This document shows positions 58,103 through 64,000 of a stretch of DNA of 64,000 bases, piece after piece. Each line of letters starts with the position of its first letter. The first letter of the stretch is position 1. The DNA comes from Streptomyces ruber. GTDB lineage: Bacteria > Actinomycetota > Actinomycetes > Streptomycetales > Streptomycetaceae. A program made the translations under genes and the position numbers. The notes beneath the pieces were generated by a model that was not told the DNA's origin, did no database searches, and saw only the letters and a list, made by a program, of their open reading frames with translations. The stretch spans positions 1 to 64,000 of the forward strand of contig NZ_BMQK01000003.1 of the NCBI RefSeq assembly GCF_014648075.1, in the 5' to 3' direction.

Positions 58103-59626
58103 CTAGAAGAAGCCCAGCTTCCGAGGGCTGTAGGAACAAAGAATGTTCTTCGTCTGCTGGTAGTGGTCCAGCATCATCTTGTGGGTCTCGCGGCCGATGC
58201 CCGAGCCCTTGTAGCCGCCGAACGCCGCGTGGGCCGGGTAGGCGTGGTAGCAGTTGGTCCAGACGCGGCCCGCCTGGATGGCGCGGCCCGCGCGGTAGGC
58301 GGTGTTGACGTCGCGGGTCCAGACGCCGGCGCCGAGACCGTACAAGGTGTCATTGGCGATCTTCATGGCGTCGTCGAAGTCCTGGAACGACGTCACGGAC
58401 ACCACCGGCCCGAAGATCTCCTCCTGGAAGATCCGCATGCGGTTGTCGCCCTCGAAGACGGTGGGCTGGACGTAGTAGCCGCCCCGCAGCTCGCCGTCGT
58501 ACTCCACGCGTTCGCCGCCCGTGAGGACCTTGGCGCCCTCCTGCCGGCCGATGTCCAGGTAGGAGAGGATCTTCTCCAGCTGGTCGTTGGAGGCCTGGGC
58601 GCCGATCATCGTCTCGGTGTCGAGCGGGTGGCCCGCCTCGATCTGCTCGGTGCGGGCGACCGCGGCCTCCATGAAGTCCGCGTAGACGCCCTGTTGCACC
58701 AGCGCGCGGGACGGGCACGTGCAGACCTCGCCCTGGTTGAGCGCGAACATGGTGAAACCCTCGAGCGCCTTGTCGCGGAAGTCGTCGTCCGCCGCCCAGA
58801 CGTCGTCGAAGAAGATGTTCGGGGACTTGCCGCCGAGTTCGAGCGTGACCGGGGTGATGTTCTCGGAGGCGTACTGCATGATCAGCCGCCCCGTCGTGGT
58901 CTCGCCCGTGAACGCCACCTTCGCCACGCGCGGACTCGACGCGAGCGGCTTGCCCGCCTCCACGCCGAAGCCGTTGACGATGTTCACCACGCCCGGCGGC
59001 AGCAGATCGGCGACCAGGCCCATCCAGTAGTGGATCGACGCCGGGGTCTGCTCGGCGGGCTTCAGGACCACCGTGTTGCCCGCGGCGAGGGCCGGTGCCA
59101 GTTTCCACGTCGCCATCAGGATCGGGAAGTTCCACGGGATGATCTGCGCGACGACCCCGAGCGGCTCGTGGAAGTGGTACGCCACCGTGTCCTCGTCCAG
59201 CTCCGCGAGCGAACCCTCCTGCGCGCGGATCGCCCCCGCGAAGTACCGGAAGTGGTCGATCGCGAGGGGGATGTCGGCGGCCAGTGTCTCCCGGACCGGC
59301 TTGCCGTTCTCCCAGCTCTCGGCGACGGCCAGGGCCTCCAGGTTCGCCTCCATGCGGTCGGCGATCCTGCGCAGGACGTCCGCCCGTTCGGTGACGGACG
59401 TACGGGCCCAGCCCGGCGCCGCGGCGTGGGCGGCGTCCAGCGCGCGCTCCACGTCGTCGGCGGTGCCCCGCGCGACCTCCGTGAAGGGCTGCCCGTTGAC
59501 CGGACTCGGGTTCTCGAAGTACTGACCGCCGGCCGGCGGCACGTACTCCCCGCCGATGAAGTGGTCGTAGCGCGCCTCGTACGAGACGATCGCGCCGTCG
59601 GTACCGGGCGCCGCGTAACGCGTCAT
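58103..59626 (-). CDS. NAD-dependent aldehyde dehydrogenase (acetaldehyde-type)
   Basis: ATG at 59626 gives 507 residues, the usual length. The motifs are [56 protein letters not shown] with the catalytic glutamate, [18 protein letters not shown] with the catalytic cysteine, and [10 protein letters not shown]. The end [11 protein letters not shown]...PRKLGFF is typical of ExaC/AldB-type acetaldehyde dehydrogenases. It oxidises acetaldehyde to acetate. The GAF regulator gene ends 57 bp upstream in the same direction, so co-transcription or local control is likely. Confidence 0.94.
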   Translation of the reverse strand: MTRYAAPGTDGAIVSYEARYDHFIGGEYVPPAGGQYFENPSPVNGQPFTEVARGTADDVERALDAAHAAAPGWARTSVTERADVLRRIADRMEANLEALAVAESWENGKPVRETLAADIPLAIDHFRYFAGAIRAQEGSLAELDEDTVAYHFHEPLGVVAQIIPWNFPILMATWKLAPALAAGNTVVLKPAEQTPASIHYWMGLVADLLPPGVVNIVNGFGVEAGKPLASSPRVAKVAFTGETTTGRLIMQYASENITPVTLELGGKSPNIFFDDVWAADDDFRDKALEGFTMFALNQGEVCTCPSRALVQQGVYADFMEAAVARTEQIEAGHPLDTETMIGAQASNDQLEKILSYLDIGRQEGAKVLTGGERVEYDGELRGGYYVQPTVFEGDNRMRIFQEEIFGPVVSVTSFQDFDDAMKIANDTLYGLGAGVWTRDVNTAYRAGRAIQAGRVWTNCYHAYPAHAAFGGYKGSGIGRETHKMMLDHYQQTKNILCSYSPRKLGFF

Positions 59627-59683
59627 GACTGCCTGCCTCCCGAGGACACGCTGCCCGCCGTCGGACAGCTCTCGGCGCCGAGG

Positions 59684-61060
59684 CTAGGGAGGGGGAGGTT
59701 GCGCGGACGTTGCGCTCCTCGGGTGCGTACGCCGTGCCGCCGGGCGTGCCCATCCCGGTGGCGCCGCCAGCTCCGACTCCAGCTCCGCCGTGCGCGAGCA
59801 CACCGCGGCCGTCGGCCGGACCGCCGCCAGCGCGCGCCACACGTCGAGGTCGTCCTCGCCCCATGGCGCGTGCACCCAGTCCGCCAGCAGGTCGGGGTCG
59901 CCCCGCGCGACGAGCGCCGTGCGCAGCGCGTCGGCGAGCCGGTGCCGCAGCCGCACCACCGCCGGGGCCCGCGAAGCGGGGAGCAGCGGGCCCCCGTACG
60001 CCGCCACCGCCGCCGTGACCGCCCCCGTCTCCAGTCTGCGTTCCACCACGGTGACGTCCGACTCGACCGGCACCGTGAGCCGGTACGGACGGGACGCCAG
60101 CAGCCCGGGGCCGAGCAGTCTGCGCAGCCGGGCCAGTTCCGCGCGCAGGGTCACGGGCGTCACCGACCCGTCCTCGTACAGCGCGCACAGCAGCGCGTCA
60201 CCGGTCAGCCCCTCGGGGTGCCGGGCGAGCAGCACCAGGATCTCGCTGTGCCGCCGGCTGAGCACGATCCGGCGGCCGCCGGCCAGCAGTCCGGCCTCGT
60301 CACGGCCCAGCGCGGTCAGTTCGAGCACGTCGTCCGCGCCCGCGCCGGGCGGTGCCAGCAGCGCGAGATGGGACTCCGCCGCACGCGCCACCGCCTGGAC
60401 GAAACCGAGGCTGTGCGGATGCGCGAGACCGTCGCCTCCGGTGATGTCGACCGCGCCGAGCACCCGCCCCGTGCGCGGATCGTGCACCGGAGCCGCCGCG
60501 CAGGTCCACGGCTGGACCCGGCGGACGAAGTGCTCGGCCGCGAACACCTGCACCGGCCGGCCGAGGGCGACCGCCGTGCCCGGCGCGTTGGTGCCCACCG
60601 CGCTCTCCGCCCAGCGGGCACCCGGCACGAAGTTCATCCGGTCCGCCCGGCGCCGGGTCGTGGGATGTCCCTCCACCCACAGCAGTCTGCCCTGCGCGTC
60701 GCACACCGCCAGCAGGTGCTCGCCGTCCGCCGCGAACGAGCCCATGAGCTCTCTGACCAGCGGCATCACCCGGGCGAGCGGGTGCTCCGCGCGGTAGGCG
60801 CCGAGGTCCCCGTCCATGAGCTCCACGCCGGCGCCGCCGTCCGGGGCGACCCCGGCGCGCGCGGAGCGCCGCCACGAGTCGGCCACCACGGAACGCACGG
60901 GCCGCTGCACCGTGCCGCCCTCGGTGAACCTGTCGTGGGCGCGGCGCAGCGCCCGTACGCGCTCGGCGGGATCGGCCCCCGGCTCCAGGGCCACCCACGG
61001 ATCGGTCAACTCGGCCTCCCCGGACGTGTCGTGGCCGAAAGGGTCGCGGCTTTCTCCCAT
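59684..61060 (-). CDS. GAF-domain transcriptional regulator, AcoR-like without AAA domain
   Basis: ATG at 61060 with GGGAG 5 nt before gives 458 residues; GTG at 61066 lies inside that site. The N-terminus ERVRALRRAHDRFTEGG and RSVVADSWRRSARAGV is the usual opening of AcoR-type activators, followed by a GAF domain (~85-250) with FVPGARWAESAVGTNAPGTAVALGRPVQVFAAEHFVRRVQPWTCAAAPVHDPRTG. No sigma-54 ATPase or GAFTGA motif is present. Instead, the C-terminal part includes a winged-helix-like region (LVLLARHPEGLTGDALLCALYEDGSVTPVTLRAELARLRRLLG). Such genes regularly stand beside aldehyde dehydrogenase genes in Streptomyces. It is expected to control the downstream dehydrogenase gene. Confidence 0.85.
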   Translation of the reverse strand: MGESRDPFGHDTSGEAELTDPWVALEPGADPAERVRALRRAHDRFTEGGTVQRPVRSVVADSWRRSARAGVAPDGGAGVELMDGDLGAYRAEHPLARVMPLVRELMGSFAADGEHLLAVCDAQGRLLWVEGHPTTRRRADRMNFVPGARWAESAVGTNAPGTAVALGRPVQVFAAEHFVRRVQPWTCAAAPVHDPRTGRVLGAVDITGGDGLAHPHSLGFVQAVARAAESHLALLAPPGAGADDVLELTALGRDEAGLLAGGRRIVLSRRHSEILVLLARHPEGLTGDALLCALYEDGSVTPVTLRAELARLRRLLGPGLLASRPYRLTVPVESDVTVVERRLETGAVTAAVAAYGGPLLPASRAPAVVRLRHRLADALRTALVARGDPDLLADWVHAPWGEDDLDVWRALAAVRPTAAVCSRTAELESELAAPPGWARPAARRTHPRSATSAQPPPP

Positions 61061-61124
61061 GGTCACTCCCGCCAGGGATCCGGGACAAGGAGCGTGCAGC
61101 CGTCCCGCGTTCCCTTCTCCGCTC

Positions 61125-61733
61125 TCAGGCGCTGTTGACGAGCCGCAGGTAGCGCGCCCAGTCCCAGTGCGGGCCGGGGTCGGTGTGGTCGGTGCCCGGT
61201 ATCTCGTGGTGGGCGATGATGTGGGCGCGGTCCTTGGGGATGCCGTGTCGGTCGCAGATCGCCGCGGTCAGTGCGGCGGACTGTTCGTACAGGGCGTCGG
61301 TGAACCAGGAGGGCTGTTCCACCCGGCCCTCGTGCTCGATGCCGATGCTGCGCGTGTTGTGGTCCCAGTCGCCCGCGTGCCAGGCGATGTCGCGCTCGCG
61401 GACGCACTGTGCCACGCTCCCGTCCGCGGACCGTACGAGGTAGTGCGAGGACACCCCGTTCCGCGGGTCACGGAAGACGGACAGGGTGTTCCGGTACGTC
61501 GTCTGGGTCACGTGGATCACCACGAGGTCGACGGAGCGGGGCGCCGGGACGCCGGCCGCCGTGGCGGCCGTGTAGTTGGCCGGGGAGGCGGGCTCCCACA
61601 CTCCCCGCGGGTAATCGGGAGCCCGGGGACGTTCACCCGCGCGCGGGGCGGGCAGCAACGCGTAGGGGACCACGGCGAGGGCGGTGCCCCGCAGCACGCG
61701 GCGTCTGCTGGGTGACGGTCCGGAGCGCTCCAC
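61125..61733 (-). CDS. Tat-exported N-acetylmuramoyl-L-alanine amidase
   Basis: GTG at 61733 with GGAAAGGCGGACCC in front gives 202 residues. The twin-arginine signal SRRRVLRGTALAVVPYALLP is followed by a short Pro-rich stretch. The Amidase_2 zinc site is visible: VDLVVIHVTQT (first His), NTRSIGIEHEG, AHIIAHHEIPG and DHTDPGPHWDW. The enzyme cleaves the amide bond between MurNAc and L-alanine in peptidoglycan. Small secreted amidases of this type serve cell-wall turnover or prey lysis. It stands alone between the GAF regulator and ROK genes. Confidence 0.93.
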   Translation of the reverse strand: MERSGPSPSRRRVLRGTALAVVPYALLPAPRAGERPRAPDYPRGVWEPASPANYTAATAAGVPAPRSVDLVVIHVTQTTYRNTLSVFRDPRNGVSSHYLVRSADGSVAQCVRERDIAWHAGDWDHNTRSIGIEHEGRVEQPSWFTDALYEQSAALTAAICDRHGIPKDRAHIIAHHEIPGTDHTDPGPHWDWARYLRLVNSA

Positions 61734-61918
61734 GGGTCCGCCTTTCCTGCTCTCCTGAGTCCGGGCATGGGCGAGTACGGGCGTGGGGTGAGTACGGGCT
61801 CGGAACGAGTACGGGGGGGATGGTGCGTGCGTTCGATGCCACCCCTCTGATCACGCCGGTGGCGGAGCCGCGGTTTCACGTGGCCGGGATGTGATGCGCT
61901 CCGTCCGGCACCCGCCCC

Positions 61919-63136
61919 TCACGACCGCCCGGACACCGCCGCCGGATCGTCGAGCACAGCCCGTACCACCGAGTGCGCCGCGCCCAGCAGCGGTCCCTCG
62001 GGGCCCAGCCGGGACACGGTCACCGCGCGGGCGGGCCCGGTGGTGCGCCGGGACAGCTCCCGCTCCAGCGCGGGCAGGAGCCACGGCGCCAGGTCGGCCA
62101 GCGCGCCGCCCAGGACGACCGTCTCCGGGTCCAGCAGGTTGACGGCGCCGGTCAGCGCGATGCCGAGTGCGGAGCCGGCGCCGCGCAGGGCCCGCCGTAC
62201 GTCCTTGTCGCCCCCGGCGGCGCGCTCGGCCAGCAGTCCCACGCGGTCCTCGCCGGGCTCCACCCCGGCCGCCCGCAGGACGGCCTCCTTGCCCGCGTAC
62301 TGCTCCAGGCAGCCACGGCCCCCGCAGGCGCACGCCGGTCCCTCCGGACGCACCGGTACGTGCCCCAGCTCGCCCGCGAACCCGCGCGTACCGCGCAGCA
62401 GCCGGCCGTCGACGACCAGGGCGGCGCCGATGCCGATCTCGGCCGAGACGTGCAGGAAGTCGCGCGGGACGCCCTCGCCGAGCCAGAGTTCGGCGAGCCC
62501 GCCGAAGTTGGCCTCGTTGTCCACCGTCAACGGCAGGTCGTCCGGCAGCAGCGCGCCGAGGTCCGTGCCGTGCCAGTCGAGGTTGGGCGCGCGGACCACC
62601 GTACGGGCGTCCCGCGCCACCAGACCGGGCACGGCCACCGCGAGCCCGGCCGGCCACAGCCCCTCCCGTTCCGTCTCGGTGACCACCTGGCGCACCAGCG
62701 CGGTCAGTTCACCGATCACCGGCCCGGGGCGGCGGCCGCGGTTCGCGGCGTGCCGCACGGCACGCGCGCGTACCTGCCCGCGCAGGTCGACCGCGCACAC
62801 CTCGAGATGGTCGACGCCGACCACGGCGCCGATCCCGGCGGGGCCGCGGTCGCTGAGGGCGAGCGCCGAACCCGGCCTGCCCACCCGCCCGGCGCGGCCC
62901 GGCCGTTCCGGCCCCAGCTCGTCGAGCAGCCCCGCGCGGATCAGCTCGTCCACCAGGGTCGAGACCGCCGCCCGGGTCAGGCCGATGCGGGAGGCGACGG
63001 CGGCGCGGGACAGCGGCCCCTCGGCGTGGACGGTGTGCAGGACCCGGGAGAGGTTGCGGCGCCGCATGCCCTGCTGGGTGTCGGGCAGCCCGCGGCCGGG
63101 GCCCGCGGGGAGGGCCTCGTGCGGCGGTGCGGTCAT
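61919..63136 (-). CDS. ROK-family transcriptional repressor, XylR-like
   Basis: ATG at 63136 with AAGAGGTGA upstream gives 405 residues; the frame is open 24 codons higher. A winged HTH (RRRNLSRVLHTVHAEGPLSRAAVASRIGLTRAAVSTLVDELI) is followed by a ROK sugar-kinase-like domain: GVDHLEVCAVDLRG, VPGLVARDARTVVRAPNLDW, DNEANFGGLAELW and the zinc-binding PACACGGRGCLEQYAG. Such repressors sense xylose or other sugars. It lies directly downstream of a xylulokinase gene on the same strand, so xylose control is likely. Confidence 0.92.
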   Translation of the reverse strand: MTAPPHEALPAGPGRGLPDTQQGMRRRNLSRVLHTVHAEGPLSRAAVASRIGLTRAAVSTLVDELIRAGLLDELGPERPGRAGRVGRPGSALALSDRGPAGIGAVVGVDHLEVCAVDLRGQVRARAVRHAANRGRRPGPVIGELTALVRQVVTETEREGLWPAGLAVAVPGLVARDARTVVRAPNLDWHGTDLGALLPDDLPLTVDNEANFGGLAELWLGEGVPRDFLHVSAEIGIGAALVVDGRLLRGTRGFAGELGHVPVRPEGPACACGGRGCLEQYAGKEAVLRAAGVEPGEDRVGLLAERAAGGDKDVRRALRGAGSALGIALTGAVNLLDPETVVLGGALADLAPWLLPALERELSRRTTGPARAVTVSRLGPEGPLLGAAHSVVRAVLDDPAAVSGRS

Positions 63137-63276
63137 GCCTCCGCTCACCTCTTGGTCAGTCACTCCGTCAGTCCTCGTCCGGCCGGTCCCCGCGCGGGCG
63201 CCGGGCACGCCGCACGTGTACGGCGCCCGCGGGGCTGTTCTCGTCAGGGCGCGCGTCCACGCCCGCGCGCCGCCCG

Positions 63277-64000
63277 TCAGCTGCTGCCGGGCTCCCGCTC
63301 CAGGAGGGGCGCCGCGTCGGAGAGTACCCCGGAGATCCTGGTCATCGTCGCCTCGTCCCGTTCCACGGCCGTGAGGACCGGCCCGCGCGCGGTGTTCCAG
63401 CGACGGGCGACCGCCGCCGGGTCCTCCCCGGTCAGCAGACCGGCGGCCTGGGCGGCGGCACCGAGCGCGACCAGCTCCTTCGCCTCCGGCACCTGCACCG
63501 GACGCCCCGACAGCCGCAGCACCGTCCGCTGCCAGGCCGTGCCCCGCGCGCCCCCGCCGATGAGGAGCAGCGGCGCGGAACGGTCCGCGTCCTCGTCGAG
63601 CACCAGGTCCAGGGCGCCCAGCAGCGCGTGCACCGCGCCGTCGTAGGCGGCCTGGAGGAGCTGCCCGGCCGTCGTGTCGTGCCGCAGCCCGTGCAGCAGG
63701 CCGGAGGCGTGCGGCAGGGCGGGGGTGCGCTCGCCGTCGAGGTAGGGGAGCAGGGTCACGTCCGTGCCCGGCTCGACGGCCTCGCGGTCCAGGTTCAGCA
63801 GCGCGGCCAGCCGGTCCACGGCGAGTGTGCAGTTCAGGGTGCAGGCCAGCGGCAGCCAGTCACCGCGCGCGTCCGCGAAACCCGCCACGGTGCCGGTCGG
63901 GTCGGCGGGGCGGCGCGTCGACACCGCGTACACCGTCCCGGAGGTGCCGAGGCTGAGCACCGGGGTGCCGGGGAGCAGTCCCAGGCCGAGCGCCGCCGCC
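63277..64000 (-). CDS. xylB: Xylulokinase, C-terminal part (cut by the window end)
   Basis: The visible 240 residues read from the window edge: GLGLLPGTPVLSLGTSGTVYAVS, followed by LPLACTLNCTLAVDRLAALL, LPYLDGERTPALPHASGLLHG, LLQAAYDGAVHALLGALDLV and LLLIGGGARGTAWQRTVLRLSGRPVQVPEAKELVALGAAAQAAGLL. These are the second-half motifs of the FGGY kinase xylulokinase, with the GTSGT phosphate loop and GGGA adenosine motif. It phosphorylates xylulose to xylulose-5-phosphate, the substrate of the phosphoketolase at 29768. The ROK repressor gene follows 140 bp downstream. Confidence 0.93.
   Translation of the reverse strand, partial: AAALGLGLLPGTPVLSLGTSGTVYAVSTRRPADPTGTVAGFADARGDWLPLACTLNCTLAVDRLAALLNLDREAVEPGTDVTLLPYLDGERTPALPHASGLLHGLRHDTTAGQLLQAAYDGAVHALLGALDLVLDEDADRSAPLLLIGGGARGTAWQRTVLRLSGRPVQVPEAKELVALGAAAQAAGLLTGEDPAAVARRWNTARGPVLTAVERDEATMTRISGVLSDAAPLLEREPGSS

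Overview
The window is GC-rich actinobacterial DNA, almost certainly from a Streptomyces chromosome. The supports are third-position G/C bias, frequent GTG starts, a DtxR/DmdR-type iron box, Tat and lipoprotein export signals, CBM13-tailed xylan enzymes and a DevS/DevR-like (OsdK/OsdR-like) two-component pair. The mix of catabolic, stress and accessory genes with many broken genes looks like accessory or chromosome-arm DNA. No rRNA, tRNA, CRISPR array or replication origin was seen.

Region 1 (1-16.6 kb) is a polymorphic-toxin locus. After the end of an alpha/beta hydrolase gene, a secreted DNRLRE/FG-GAP protein gene (558-3815, minus) diverges from a 2653-residue Rhs/YD-repeat protein gene (4269-12230). 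The Rhs protein carries an inserted ricin-B lectin domain, a Hint autoprocessing domain ending in VHNC, and a short AT-richer C-terminal tip with ADP-ribosyltransferase motifs. An apparent immunity gene follows 3 nt later. Next comes a small degraded element (12670-15234) bounded by near-identical 23-bp repeats, holding a truncated tyrosine recombinase, a GntR regulator and a VapBC-like pair. Beyond it lies a second, headless toxin tip plus immunity gene that starts with the same end-of-Hint sequence as the intact gene. The arrangement reads as a toxin-tip replacement locus.

Region 2 (16.6-20.6 kb) is an iron-siderophore ABC importer operon under an iron box. Region 3 (20.7-25.6 kb) is a xylan-degradation cluster: a GH62 arabinofuranosidase divergent from a GH10 xylanase and a feruloyl-esterase-like CBM13 protein, with CGAAA/TTTCG palindromes between them.

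Region 4 (25.9-52.9 kb) looks like a hypoxia/fermentation and dormancy island: a K+/H+ antiporter pair, a PNPOx-fold protein, phosphoketolase, AdhE, a CBS-BON protein, an HPF/RaiA-like protein, PPDK, three tandem-domain universal stress proteins, pyruvate formate-lyase with its activase, carbamate kinase, a DoxX-like protein, a zinc alcohol dehydrogenase, and a GAF-GAF histidine kinase with a NarL-type regulator. Together these would allow substrate-level ATP formation (acetyl-phosphate, formate, ethanol, carbamoyl-phosphate) with ribosome and membrane protection when respiration stops.

Region 5 (52.9-64 kb) is mixed: relics (aldehyde dehydrogenase 3' end, CoA-transferase, GH6 cellulase), a GH27 alpha-galactosidase with the same operator type as region 3, a fructosamine-kinase-family gene, an aldehyde dehydrogenase with its GAF regulator, a Tat-exported amidase, a ROK repressor and the end of a xylulokinase gene. 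Xylulokinase and phosphoketolase would connect extracellular xylan breakdown to region 4 metabolism. All functions are inferred by reading motifs; no database search was run.
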